38,056 bases of DNA, from positions 1 to 38,056 of the forward strand of contig CAMDOA010000020.1 of assembly GCA_945903305.1 (NCBI GenBank). The letters run 5' to 3'. Under the pieces are notes generated by a model. It ran no database searches. It saw only the letters and a list, made by a program, of their open reading frames with translations, and was not told where the DNA came from. The DNA is from Chitinophaga pinensis (lineage in GTDB: Bacteria > Bacteroidota > Bacteroidia > Chitinophagales > UBA10324). Made by a program: the position numbers and the translations under genes. Of the stretch, positions 1 through 8,594 are shown one piece after another; the stretch's first letter is position 1; each line of letters starts with the position of its first letter.

Positions 1-30
1 GCCTTCTGAAATTTCAGAAGGCTTTTTTTT
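1..30 (+). terminator. Rho-independent terminator of a gene left of the window
   Basis: Bases 1-22 are a perfect palindrome (left arm GCCTTCTGAAA) followed directly by eight T residues. This is a classic intrinsic terminator for plus-strand transcription entering from outside the window. It lies 27 bases from the stop codon of the minus-strand gene at 58-438. Any A-tract needed for minus-strand use would be outside the window, so two-way action cannot be judged. Confidence 0.85.
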
Positions 31-57
31 ATCAATACTTTAATTTTATATTTTCTC

Positions 58-438
58 TTACAATACTTTTGAGAAAAATTTTAAACAATCATCTCGGAGC
101 TCGTTGAATAAATATTCAAACCGATCGACTGCCGATAGGTGTTCAGCAAAATCTGGGTCAGGGTTCAAATCAGATTTTACCATGTTTTCTTTTACGCTTG
201 ATTCCAATTTATTTTCGTACTGCTTAATGTTATGGCGCAGAGTATCCATTTCGTTTCGTTGAATGATAATCTGATTTTGAAAATGCTCAACCATCGCCAA
301 CACATCGTGATTTGAGTTTTTTGTCGCGACTTCTGATAATCTGTTTTTAAAAATTTTTAATTCGTCTTTAAAAAATTCCAATTTGTTTAACCATGTTTTG
401 TATTCATGGTGTGTTTGAATTGAATCTAATGTTATCAT
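58..438 (-). CDS. Conserved hypothetical coiled-coil protein
   Basis: This 126-residue protein has no signal peptide or membrane segment and is probably cytoplasmic. It is rich in Leu, Glu, Lys and Asn, with heptad-like spacing of hydrophobic residues over roughly residues 15-75, which suggests one long helix or a coiled coil. The segment around residues 38-60 (KNSNHDVLAMVEHFQNQ) resembles a conserved hypothetical family I associate with Bacteroidota; that is recollection, not a search. The ATG at 438 is the only good start. No function can be assigned. The next minus-strand gene upstream lies 117 bases away, so it probably has its own promoter, but no exact TAnnTTTG box was found. Confidence 0.75.
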   Translation of the reverse strand: MITLDSIQTHHEYKTWLNKLEFFKDELKIFKNRLSEVATKNSNHDVLAMVEHFQNQIIIQRNEMDTLRHNIKQYENKLESSVKENMVKSDLNPDPDFAEHLSAVDRFEYLFNELRDDCLKFFSKVL

Positions 439-555
439 GGGTTTGTGAATTTTGATTAGTGAAAATTAATTCAATTTTTTACAAATTTCAATTTTCCGCA
501 AAAAAATTTTTATGATTAAAATCACAGATGTTAATAAACAGGTTTAATTCAAACC

Positions 556-903
556 CTATTTCAATAATTCCAATACTCTTTCAGGTGGCCGCCCGATTAT
601 TGCTTTTCCATCTTTTATAAGAATTGGTCGTTCAATTAAAATCGGATTTTTCGAAAGAACTTTTATCCATTCAGCATTCGATAATTTTTTACCTTCATAT
701 TTTTCTTTGTATAAATGTTCCTTCTTCCTAACAATTTGCTCTGCTTTTAAACCAAGCATTTTCAATACATCGCGAATATCATTTTGTGTTGGAACGGTTA
801 CCAGGTACTCAAACAATTCTATTTTTTCTTTTGTGTTTTGCTTCAGCAACTTCAATGTGGTTTGACAAGTAGCACAATTTGATTTGAAATAAATTTTGAG
901 CAT
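556..903 (-). CDS. ArsC/Spx-family thioredoxin-fold protein (arsenate reductase-like)
   Basis: The 115-residue length is usual for the glutaredoxin-type ArsC/YffB family. Cys10 and Cys13 form a CxxC near the N terminus (NCATC), and the C-terminal NPILIERP...GRPPE signature is present. Arg59, Arg92 and Arg105 fall where the substrate-binding arginine triad of E. coli ArsC (Arg60, Arg94, Arg107) would be. The family reduces arsenate with glutathione or acts as a redox protein. No ars operon genes are adjacent, so true arsenate reduction is not supported by context and a general thiol-redox role is equally possible. It is likely cytoplasmic. Confidence 0.85.
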   Translation of the reverse strand: MLKIYFKSNCATCQTTLKLLKQNTKEKIELFEYLVTVPTQNDIRDVLKMLGLKAEQIVRKKEHLYKEKYEGKKLSNAEWIKVLSKNPILIERPILIKDGKAIIGRPPERVLELLK

Positions 904-958
904 TTAATAGAATTTGTGTTTTAAAGTCAACGACTTTATTGTGTATGACTGAAAATGA

Positions 959-986
959 AAAGAGCGGAGAATAAAATCCGCTCTTT
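959..986 (-). terminator. Hairpin terminator of the choice-of-anchor V gene
   Basis: Two perfect 10-base arms (AAAGAGCGGA and TCCGCTCTTT) flank an 8-base loop. Read on the minus strand the stem ends in UUU and continues into a U-rich stretch. It sits 22 bases past the stop codon of the gene at 1009-3129. The plus-strand side is followed by CCCAG rather than T residues, so minus-strand use is favoured. Confidence 0.6.
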
Positions 987-1008
987 CCCAGTTCTACTTT
1001 TAGTTTAT

Positions 1009-3129
1009 TCAGTTTTTTACTACGACTTTATAAATAATTTCCCTCTGTGATTTTAACTTCAATAAATATATTCCTGCACTTAATGCAGAAGTATTTATTA
1101 TTTCATTTTTCGAAGCAACCGTTTTCCTGAAAATTATTTCTCCCTCCACATTTAATAATTCAATTTCATTTTCACTATTCAGATTTTCAACAGAAATAAA
1201 ATCAATAAATGGATTTGGAAAAATTACAGGTACAGAATTAGCTAATAAAGAAATTCCACTTCCCAGATAATTGAATGGCAATGATTGACTTTCACAAGCC
1301 GATGAATCAGCAATAATGACTGTGTAACTTCCGGTTTGTTGCCCTGCATCGTAGTTGGCATTGGTTGCACCGTTAATAATATTCCCATTAAAATTCCACT
1401 GATAGGTTAATGCAATTGTGGAATTAGCAGTTAAAATTGCACCAGCTTGTGTGATAACGGGTATCGGTGGCGCCGGAATCACATTCACCAGCACTGAAAC
1501 TGATGTTGTACAATTGTTGAGAGTTGTCGCGGTCATAGTATAAGTTGTTGATATTGCCGGGAAAAGCGAGACAGACATTCCGGTTACAGCTCCCGGATTC
1601 CATTCGTAAGTCCATAATGTATCGCCTGTTGCACTGGCGATAAGACTTTGGCCACTGCAAACATTTGATGGAACAACATTTATTGAACAAACAGGTGTAT
1701 CGGCAACAGTTGTAATAACCGAATTTGAAATACCTGTGCATCCGTTTACATCTGATACATCAACCGAAAATGTTCCGGCCGTATTCACAATAATGGTTTG
1801 GGTTGTGTTTCCATTCGACCAATTGTAAGTATTAAATCCACTGCCGGCATCAAGCGTTATAGAACTTCCCTGGCAAATAGTATCAGAGCCACTTGCATTT
1901 ATAGTTGGTGTTAATGTGGACCCAATGGTAGTCGTTAGAGAAGCGCTTGCGGTACATCCGTTAGAGACTGTAACTGTTACAGAAAATATAGCGGCGGTAC
2001 TAACTGAAATTGTTTGGGTAGTTGCACCATTCGACCAAGAGTAATTGCTATAACCGCTGCCGGCATCAAGAATGGTATTAGAACCTGGACAAATAGTTGA
2101 TGAGCCTAATATTGACAGATTCGGTAATTGGTAAACGGTTACTACTGTTGTGAGCGATGAGGCGCTGCATCCGGTGGCATTGGTAATGGTTATATTATAA
2201 TTCCCCGATCCTGTTACATTAATTGATTGAGTGGTTTCACCGGTTGACCAGAGATACGAGGTTGCCCCTGCTGTGGCGCTGAGGTTGACATTTTCGCCTT
2301 CACAAAAAGTAGTAGCACCACTTGGTGTGATAACAGGAACGGCTGGAGCAGAATTTACAATTACATTAGGCGAAGCGGCCACGGCAATGCAGCCACTGAC
2401 ATCAGTAACTGTTACAGAATATACTCCAGCGATTGCCACGGATATGGTTTGTGTGGTTGCACCATTCGACCATAAATAGGAATTGAAACCGCTGCCGGCA
2501 TCGAGTGCAACACTACCTCCGGGACAAAAAACAGTCGGTCCGTTTGCATTTATGGTTGTGCTTAAATTGCATGGTGAAACTAAAAGAGTGGAAGTATAAA
2601 TATGATCGCCTGATGCACTGTTATTACTATTTGAACAATTAAAAGCACCATAAAAAGTTACATCGCCTGTACCTGCAGCCGGAGCAATCCAATCAAATGT
2701 CCAGGTATGAAAACCGGAAGAGCCAACGGTACCGGCTGCTTTCTGTTCAATGTACTTGGTTCCCACAATTTGTGTAAGTGTGGGTGATGTAACAACCAGC
2801 GTTCCTAAATAAGTGCCTGTTAAACTTTGCGGCGAAATTTGGAAACCAAATTTAATGCAACCTGCTTGTGTGGCTGTTGCAGATATTGTATAGATCTGTC
2901 CTGGAACATAACCTGTTAGAGGGACAGTACTTGTGATCCAACCAATTGCAGGGGTAGTTGCCATTCCTGTGTGGCAACCGTTGGTATTGCAGGTAATCCC
3001 ATTATCACCTGGAGAACCGGTATGACTAGCCGGTGGTCCTCCACCCCAAGTCATTGCTTCTTGGGTTATAGAAGTAAGTATTATGATTAAAAGGAAGGAA
3101 CTAATAACAGCGAGTAAATTTCTGTTCAT
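1009..3129 (-). CDS. T9SS-secreted multidomain surface protein with choice-of-anchor V (Reeler-like) domain and Ig-like repeats
   Basis: A 706-residue exported protein. Residues 1-25 form a signal peptide. Residues about 30-188 match the Bacteroidota choice-of-anchor V/Reeler-like domain, beginning with a Gly/Pro-rich GDNGITC...CH segment. Four Ig/PKD-like repeats of about 70-75 residues follow (roughly 189-480). Each has an LDAGSG or LSATAG strand, a W-S-[NT]-G motif, TTQ[ST]I and a closing NGC or SGC. Two more divergent repeats precede the C-terminal type A sorting domain (last 80 or so residues, IFPNPF...GIYLLKL). It is probably exported by Sec, then T9SS, and anchored to the surface. The likely role is adhesion or matrix binding; no catalytic motif was seen. 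The ATG at 3129 fits the signal peptide. Confidence 0.85.
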   Translation of the reverse strand: MNRNLLAVISSFLLIIILTSITQEAMTWGGGPPASHTGSPGDNGITCNTNGCHTGMATTPAIGWITSTVPLTGYVPGQIYTISATATQAGCIKFGFQISPQSLTGTYLGTLVVTSPTLTQIVGTKYIEQKAAGTVGSSGFHTWTFDWIAPAAGTGDVTFYGAFNCSNSNNSASGDHIYTSTLLVSPCNLSTTINANGPTVFCPGGSVALDAGSGFNSYLWSNGATTQTISVAIAGVYSVTVTDVSGCIAVAASPNVIVNSAPAVPVITPSGATTFCEGENVNLSATAGATSYLWSTGETTQSINVTGSGNYNITITNATGCSASSLTTVVTVYQLPNLSILGSSTICPGSNTILDAGSGYSNYSWSNGATTQTISVSTAAIFSVTVTVSNGCTASASLTTTIGSTLTPTINASGSDTICQGSSITLDAGSGFNTYNWSNGNTTQTIIVNTAGTFSVDVSDVNGCTGISNSVITTVADTPVCSINVVPSNVCSGQSLIASATGDTLWTYEWNPGAVTGMSVSLFPAISTTYTMTATTLNNCTTSVSVLVNVIPAPPIPVITQAGAILTANSTIALTYQWNFNGNIINGATNANYDAGQQTGSYTVIIADSSACESQSLPFNYLGSGISLLANSVPVIFPNPFIDFISVENLNSENEIELLNVEGEIIFRKTVASKNEIINTSALSAGIYLLKLKSQREIIYKVVVKN
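1735..2565 (-). repeat. Tandem Ig-like domain repeats visible at DNA level
   Basis: Within the surface-protein gene, near-identical DNA segments recur at about 1840, 2057 and 2492 (plus-strand core CTGCCGGCATC). Each is followed by a conserved block encoding the WSNG-TTQTI strand. Spacing is about 217 bases between the first two copies and about 435, twice that, to the third; a more divergent repeat lies in between. This indicates expansion of the Ig-like module by duplication. Confidence 0.7.
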
Positions 3130-3294
3130 GTATTTTAGTGTTTGGGTGCAATATAGAATATCCGTTTATAATTTTAATCATTACAATTTCAGAGGCGGAA
3201 AATTTTTGACAGACAATGAAAGATATAATTGAAGCGAGTGGATTTATTACATAACAACTCTATACTGCTATTTTTATAATCACTTACAAAAAAG

Positions 3295-3960
3295 CTACTC
3301 CTTTACAAATCTTCTAACCTCCACATCGCCATTAGCCAATTGCACTTTAACAAAATAGATACCGGAAGAAAACAATTGACAATTGATAATGGATAATTGA
3401 GAATTGGTTGGCTGCGAATAAATTTCTCTTCCGAATACATCGGTGATGATGAGGTTGGTTGCAGTTTCTGCATTGAGTAATTGCACAGTCAACTCATTGG
3501 ATGCAGGATTCGGGAATATATTAAAATGAGATTGGTTACCAGGTTCCGTTATACTTTCAATAACCGGTATGGTGAAGCAAAGTGTATCTGTATCCAAAGC
3601 AACTACTCCGCTATCGTTTAAATTATAAAGGATTGTGTAATGACCGGGACTGAAATTGTTTCCGAGTATAAGTGTATCTGCTGAATTGCAGATAGCAGCT
3701 AGCATTCCCATCATGTGGTAGGCTTGAACAGTAATTAAAGTGTCAGTGATACTTACCGATGAATCAATCATGAAACAAGAACTATAACCAAAAGTGGCGA
3801 AACACGATACTTGTACAGTACTAGTTGTTGTTGGATTCGCAGGAATTATTTTCAAACTATCAATGAAAATCCATCCTTGGGCTTTTGTGTTTGTGGTGGA
3901 AAACACCATGAACAGTACTAGTATAATTAGAACAGTAACTGATTGAATTTTATTTTTCAT
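3295..3960 (-). CDS. Small T9SS type A cargo protein, function unknown
   Basis: A 221-residue exported protein with a signal peptide at residues 1-27 (hydrophobic core VTVLIILVLFMVF, cleavage near TKAQG). The central region of about 115 residues has two or three cysteines and a predicted beta-rich composition without a recognised domain. The last 80 residues are a clear type A sorting domain (NIFPNPASNEL through VRRFVKE). The sorting domain is closely related to that of the neighbouring gene at 4051-4623, except for the linker, which is a heptanucleotide-repeat tract (3373-3407). The ATG at 3960 is well placed. It is probably a secreted or surface-attached protein of unknown role. Confidence 0.8.
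   Translation of the reverse strand: MKNKIQSVTVLIILVLFMVFSTTNTKAQGWIFIDSLKIIPANPTTTSTVQVSCFATFGYSSCFMIDSSVSITDTLITVQAYHMMGMLAAICNSADTLILGNNFSPGHYTILYNLNDSGVVALDTDTLCFTIPVIESITEPGNQSHFNIFPNPASNELTVQLLNAETATNLIITDVFGREIYSQPTNSQLSIINCQLFSSGIYFVKVQLANGDVEVRRFVKE
3373..3407. repeat. Heptanucleotide repeat tract, CAATTGA family (5 units)
   Basis: Five consecutive 7-base units (CAATTGA, CAATTGA, TAATGGA, TAATTGA, GAATTGG) fill 35 bases of the sorting-domain linker. They encode the Ser/Gln/Leu/Ile/Asn-rich stretch NSQLSIINCQL on the minus strand. The flanking DNA aligns with the sorting-domain DNA of the next gene, where the same interval holds an unrelated heptamer family. Confidence 0.75.
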
Positions 3961-4050
3961 AGTCGTGGATTTGTGATGTATAATTATTTCAAATCAATTA
4001 ACTACGCTAAGCGTTTAATTGCTGCATGCAATTTCATTATTCGCATTCTC

Positions 4051-4623
4051 CTATTCCTTCACAAATCTTTTCACCTCCACACTCCCGTTTTGCAATTGCA
4101 CTTTAACAAAGTAGATACCTGAAGAAAAGGATTTCAGATTTATGATTTCAGATTTGAGATTGGATTGCTGCGAATAAATTTCTCTGCCTAACACATCGGT
4201 GATGACTATCGTGTTCATGATTTGATTGTTGCTGGATATGGTGAGTTGCTCCGTGGCAGGATTTGGGAAGACTGTTATCTGCATACTGCCTACTGTCAAC
4301 TGTTCTATTCCATTTACAATACTGTTGGTAGCATAGTTGGGAATAACCGCAGGGTTGTAATCGAAGAAGATAGATGCTTTGTTTTTAATTTCTGTTCCGA
4401 ATGGTAGGTTGGTTTTCACTTTTATTTTGAACATCACGAAACCCTTGCTGGCGGGTTCGTTGGTGGTGCTATCGGGGAGGAAGAGCGGATTAAAAACCCA
4501 TTTTAATATTCCGGTTCCGGATATGGTGAACTCACTGAACGATGCGCTTGATGCAAGATTCACTACCGTAGTTGGGTCGAGTGATGATGGCAGTGTATAA
4601 ATAACGATTACACTAATAAGCAA
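4051..4623 (-). pseudogene. 5'-truncated T9SS cargo gene (DUF7619-like C-terminal domain plus sorting domain)
   Basis: The open frame begins at a TTG codon and encodes 190 residues. Residues about 8-105 match the C-terminal end of the DUF7619/DUF11-like beta domain found in very large Bacteroidota surface proteins (key pieces LPDSTTNEPASKGFV and NKASIFFDYNPAV). The last 80 residues are an intact type A sorting domain. No convincing start codon, ribosome-binding site or signal peptide with a basic n-region precedes it. An in-frame stop lies about 40 bases upstream, and the next gene ends at 4690. I read it as the surviving 3' end of a larger gene. A small functional protein is possible but less likely. 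The sorting domain is a close paralogue of that in 3295-3960. Confidence 0.65.
4130..4164. repeat. Heptanucleotide repeat tract, GATTTCA family (5 units)
   Basis: Five consecutive 7-base units (GATTTCA, GATTTAT, GATTTCA, GATTTGA, GATTGGA) encode the linker NLKSEIINLKS in the sorting domain of the truncated cargo gene. The tract occupies the position of the CAATTGA-family tract at 3373-3407. The total linker length is identical (39 bases between the shared flanks GAAGAAAA and CTGCG). Confidence 0.75.
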
Positions 4624-4689
4624 GTGATGAAATTTGTGGCGGAGAGATAAAAATAATTTTAGTTAACCGATTGATTTAAAATATAAAAC

Positions 4690-5115
4690 TCAATTCTTTA
4701 AAAAATGCAACTCTTCATCATTCGAAGAAGAGTCCTCATCAAAAATTAATTCACCATCCGATTTCAAAATCAGCAACCAGCTTTTACTCAATTGTGTTAA
4801 TGGTGCAGTTGACCCTATTGAAATTTCAAATTGTATGGTGGAAGAATTATAAGTCCATGAACCGGTTTCGACAATGCTGTTATGTGTTGCAACAAGTGAA
4901 CTGTCGTTATTAAACACAAAAGAATAACCATTAAAATCATTGGTGTGGTCAACAGAACCAATATGGTAATAACTCACACGCCAGCTACCCGCAATTTCAA
5001 AATCAGGTGGAGGAACATCTTTCTTTTTGCATCCTGAAATAATAATCAATACAAATAGTACAAGCAAAAAAACAAGTCCCCACTTAGCAATATGAGTTGA
5101 GACAATCACACTCAA
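4690..5115 (-). CDS. Small lipocalin-like lipoprotein, hypothetical
   Basis: About 141 residues. A strongly hydrophobic segment ends in the lipobox ISGC (Cys29 counted from the TTG at 5115) and is followed by KKKD, so it is a probable lipoprotein. The body begins IAGSWRVSYY and contains GSWTYNSSTIQFEI, the repeating short-strand pattern of Bacteroidota lipocalin-like or META-like lipoproteins. There is no ATG in the frame: the candidates are TTG at 5115, a further TTA/CTG-rich stretch upstream, or GTG at 5109. The start is therefore uncertain, although the lipobox is firm. Function is unknown. It is transcribed away from ftsK. Confidence 0.7.
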   Translation of the reverse strand: MSVIVSTHIAKWGLVFLLVLFVLIIISGCKKKDVPPPDFEIAGSWRVSYYHIGSVDHTNDFNGYSFVFNNDSSLVATHNSIVETGSWTYNSSTIQFEISIGSTAPLTQLSKSWLLILKSDGELIFDEDSSSNDEELHFLKN

Positions 5116-5262
5116 ATTTAACAGAAGAGTTTAAATATTTATTCATCACACACAATATTTCATTCAATAGACACTCCCTTTCCGGTCTGTTGAAACAACA
5201 TACCATCAACCAACAATCATCGTTATACATTTCACACTTAATTACATTAACCATTTAACACT

Positions 5263-7899
5263 ATGGCAGAACGAACTTCGAACAGATTAAAACCTGCGAA
5301 AGAAGAAATAGATTTGGATATTGATGATCAGTTTATGGAATTGGCCGATCAGGTTGAAGAGGAGATTGAAGAAGAAGATATGGATGAAGTGGTAGCTCCA
5401 AAAACAATAAAGAAAAAAGCAGTACGCGAAAAAAAACCTGTTGAAGAGAAGGAGAAGAAATCTAAGGAGAAAAAAGAAAAAACACCCTCTGTATTTTCCA
5501 AAACCATTCTGTTTATTCGCAGCGACCGGTTTAAAAAACTAAGTGGATTATTCTTAATGTTATTCACGGTGTTTTTGGCAGTGTCATTTGTATCCTACCT
5601 TTTTACAGGCGCGTTTGACCGATCATCTATTTATCCTTTCAGTTGGGCAATATTTTCTGATGCCACAATAAAAGCCGCTAATCACATGGGCAAATTGGGC
5701 GCCTATGTTTCGCACTTGTTCATCTGGAATGGTTACGGCTTAACCGCTTTTCTCACCTTGCCTTTTATATTTTCTTATGGAGTAAATCGTTTGTTTCAGT
5801 ATAAATTAATTCCAACTGCAAGAATTTTCAAACACTGTTTTGCACTCACAATCATTCTTGCCCCTTCATTGGCTTTCATCTTTCAGAATAGTTCATTTCC
5901 TTTCGGTGGTGCATTCGGCATTTATATAAACGATATTCTTTTGAGTTACCTCGGACAAATAGGTACCGGCACTTTAATGGCTTTCAGCATTCTGGGTTAC
6001 CTCGTGACCGTTTTTAATTTTAATTTTAAAAAGAAGGAAGCAGATACTGTTATTGATGAGAATAAAAATGAAAACGCTTATTCAATTGTAACAGCCGATA
6101 AATCAAATGCGTTTACCATAGTTCCAACTCAGGCTACTCCAGCGCTTAGTGAAGCCACCAATAAAATGAAAGCGGAAACTGAAAACGAATTTTCATTATC
6201 AAATACTTTCACCGGTGCGCCGGTTATTTCTTCTCAGGAATTAGAAGTAAATCAGGTTGAAGAAAATTATTCTGATCAAACTGATGAACCTTTAAATCCT
6301 GATTACGATGAAGATTTAGAATTAGACATAGTGGAAACACCGGTTGAAGAAATGGCTGAAGAAGTAGATAATTCTCCACTCGGTTTGTATGACCCTACTT
6401 TGGATCTGAGTAATTATAAATATCCCGAATTGGATTTATTGGAATTTTATGGAAGTGAAAAAATTAAAATTGATACTGAAGAATTAGAGCGGAATAAAAA
6501 TCAGATTATAGGCACGCTTCAGAATTACGGAATAGAAATTCAAAAAATAAAAGCAACCGTTGGACCTACTGTTACCTTGTATGAAATCATTCCGGCACCC
6601 GGTGTGCGAATCAGTAAAATAAAAAATCTGGAAGATGATATTGCTTTGAGTTTAGCGGCTTTGGGCATTCGAATCATTGCACCTATTCCCGGAAAAGGAA
6701 CCATTGGCATTGAAGTTCCGAACATCAACAAAGAAGTGGTGAGCATGCGTACTTTGCTTGCCTCAGAAAAATTTCAGAACACTACTTACGATTTACCAAT
6801 CGCACTTGGTAAAACAATCAGCAACGAAATTTTTATTGCCGATTTATCTAAGATGCCTCACTTGCTAATGGCGGGTGCTACCGGTCAGGGAAAATCAGTT
6901 GGTATTAATGCACTTTTGGTTTCGCTGTTGTATAAAAAACATCCATCGCAATTAAAGTTTGTGCTCGTTGATCCTAAAAAAGTAGAGCTGAGCTTGTACA
7001 GTATTATTGAAAAACATTTTCTGGCAAAACTTCCGGGTGAAGAGGAACCAATTATTGTTGATACAAAAAAAGTAATCAATACTTTGAAAGCACTTTGCAT
7101 TGAAATGGATATGCGCTACAATTTATTGAAGGAAGCCGGTTGCAGAACTATAAAAGAGTACAACGAAAAATTTATTTCCCGTCGCCTCAATCCAAATAAA
7201 GGTCATCGCTTTCTTCCATACATCGTTCTGGTAATTGATGAGTTTGCCGATTTGATTATGACCGCCGGAAAAGAAATTGAAACACCTATTGCACGGTTAG
7301 CACAGTTAGCTCGTGCAATAGGTATTCACTTAATCATTGCAACTCAAAGACCATCAGTAAACATTATTACAGGAACCATCAAAGCAAATTTCCCTGCCCG
7401 TATTGCATTTAAAGTTTCATCAAAAATTGATTCAAGAACTATTTTAGATACCGGTGGAGCCGATCAGTTAATTGGTCGTGGTGATATGTTGATTTCAATT
7501 AATGGTGAAGTCATTCGATTGCAGTGTGCTTTTGTTGATACGCCTGAAGTTGAAAAAGTAACCGAGTTCATTGGTCAGCAACATGGCTATCCTGATGCAC
7601 ATTTATTACCTGAAGTTATTGATGAAGAAGCTGAAGGAGGTGATGAAGGATTTAATCCAAACGAAAAAGATGAAATGTTTGAAGAAGCTGCACGATTAAT
7701 TGTTCAGCACCAGCAAGGTTCCACCTCTTTAATACAGCGCAGAATGAAATTAGGATACAATCGTGCGGGAAGATTAATGGATCAGTTGGAACAAGCCGGA
7801 GTGGTGGGCCCCAATCAGGGAAGTAAGGCGCGCGAGGTTTTAATTAAGGATAGTTACGCATTGGAACAGTTCTTGAATAACCTCGGAGAGAAAGTATAA
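5263..7899 (+). CDS. ftsK: DNA translocase FtsK
   Basis: An 878-residue chromosome-segregation translocase acting at the division septum. The N terminus is highly charged (residues 1-85). It is followed by about four membrane segments (roughly 88-250, FtsK 4TM domain) and an acidic linker (about 265-380). The alpha domain comes next, then the RecA-like motor with Walker A at residues 537-545 (AGATGQGKS) and Walker B at 655-660 (VLVIDE). The C-terminal winged-helix gamma domain (about 795-878, QGSTSLIQRRMKLGYNRAGR) normally reads KOPS-like DNA sequences. All parts are present, and the length is typical of Bacteroidota FtsK. The ATG at 5263 is the first in frame. The next gene follows after 13 bases and is probably co-transcribed. 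Confidence 0.97.
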   Translation: MAERTSNRLKPAKEEIDLDIDDQFMELADQVEEEIEEEDMDEVVAPKTIKKKAVREKKPVEEKEKKSKEKKEKTPSVFSKTILFIRSDRFKKLSGLFLMLFTVFLAVSFVSYLFTGAFDRSSIYPFSWAIFSDATIKAANHMGKLGAYVSHLFIWNGYGLTAFLTLPFIFSYGVNRLFQYKLIPTARIFKHCFALTIILAPSLAFIFQNSSFPFGGAFGIYINDILLSYLGQIGTGTLMAFSILGYLVTVFNFNFKKKEADTVIDENKNENAYSIVTADKSNAFTIVPTQATPALSEATNKMKAETENEFSLSNTFTGAPVISSQELEVNQVEENYSDQTDEPLNPDYDEDLELDIVETPVEEMAEEVDNSPLGLYDPTLDLSNYKYPELDLLEFYGSEKIKIDTEELERNKNQIIGTLQNYGIEIQKIKATVGPTVTLYEIIPAPGVRISKIKNLEDDIALSLAALGIRIIAPIPGKGTIGIEVPNINKEVVSMRTLLASEKFQNTTYDLPIALGKTISNEIFIADLSKMPHLLMAGATGQGKSVGINALLVSLLYKKHPSQLKFVLVDPKKVELSLYSIIEKHFLAKLPGEEEPIIVDTKKVINTLKALCIEMDMRYNLLKEAGCRTIKEYNEKFISRRLNPNKGHRFLPYIVLVIDEFADLIMTAGKEIETPIARLAQLARAIGIHLIIATQRPSVNIITGTIKANFPARIAFKVSSKIDSRTILDTGGADQLIGRGDMLISINGEVIRLQCAFVDTPEVEKVTEFIGQQHGYPDAHLLPEVIDEEAEGGDEGFNPNEKDEMFEEAARLIVQHQQGSTSLIQRRMKLGYNRAGRLMDQLEQAGVVGPNQGSKAREVLIKDSYALEQFLNNLGEKV

Positions 7900-7912
7900 A
7901 TTCGCTACCTTC

Positions 7913-8569
7913 ATGAAATTAATAACCTCACTCCTACTCTCCGCTGCATCAATATTATTTGCTACAACTGTTTCAGCGCAAATTCCAGATTCAAAAACTG
8001 CCGTAACCATATTAACTGGCGTAAGTGCAAAATATAAAACTTATACAGCAGTAAAAGCAACCTTCACGATGAAAACGGAAGGGAGTAACAACAAAGTAAC
8101 CGAAACGCAAACCGGAATTGTATCAGTAAAAGGAAACAAGTACAAATTGGAATTAACCAATCAGGAAATAATTTGCGACAATATTACTATTTGGACATTT
8201 TTAAAGGATGCCAATGAAGTGCAGGTTAATAGTTACGAAGCCGACGAGGATGCTATTACTCCGACACAGATATTCACTATTTATGAAAAGAATTTTTTAT
8301 GTGGTTATGTAGAAGAACAAACCATTAACGGAAAAATTTATCAGGTGATTGATATGACGCCCAACGATAAAACAAAGTCTTACTTTAAAGTTCGGTTGTT
8401 GATTGATAAAGTCGGGAAAACCATCTACTCAGCAAAATTTTTTGATAAAAACGGAAACCGTTATACTTATGAGATTACAAAGTTTACCCCTAATCCAGCT
8501 TTAATCGATACTTATTTTTCGTTCAATACAAAAGATCATCCGGGAGTTGAAGTAGTTGATTTAAGGTAA
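7913..8569 (+). CDS. lolA: LolA-like outer-membrane lipoprotein carrier protein
   Basis: A 218-residue periplasmic protein with a cleavable signal peptide (residues 1-22, ending VSAQ). The body matches the LolA/LolB fold: amphipathic early strands (VKATFTMKTEG), then KGNKYKLEL, the ICDNITIWTFLKDANEVQVNSY segment, and a hydrophobic C-terminal half. LolA shuttles lipoproteins from the LolCDE complex across the periplasm. The gene starts 13 bases after ftsK, an order I recognise from many Bacteroidota, and an intrinsic terminator follows at 8595-8624. Lipoproteins of this window (4690-5115, 26217-26639) are potential clients, which is inference only. Confidence 0.85.
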   Translation: MKLITSLLLSAASILFATTVSAQIPDSKTAVTILTGVSAKYKTYTAVKATFTMKTEGSNNKVTETQTGIVSVKGNKYKLELTNQEIICDNITIWTFLKDANEVQVNSYEADEDAITPTQIFTIYEKNFLCGYVEEQTINGKIYQVIDMTPNDKTKSYFKVRLLIDKVGKTIYSAKFFDKNGNRYTYEITKFTPNPALIDTYFSFNTKDHPGVEVVDLR

Positions 8570-8594
8570 ATAATTTTCAATAAAAAATTTCAGG

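Noticed and set aside
1735-2565. Regularly spaced repeats that could suggest a CRISPR array
   Set aside because: The repeats are about 217 bases apart, in frame and encode Ig-like domains. There are no short uniform repeat-spacer units and no cas genes.
4001-4035. Small inverted repeats around the ACGCT/AGCGT core between two cargo genes
   Set aside because: The arms are short or need a two-base bulge and there is no U-tract. They may be chance in AT-rich DNA.
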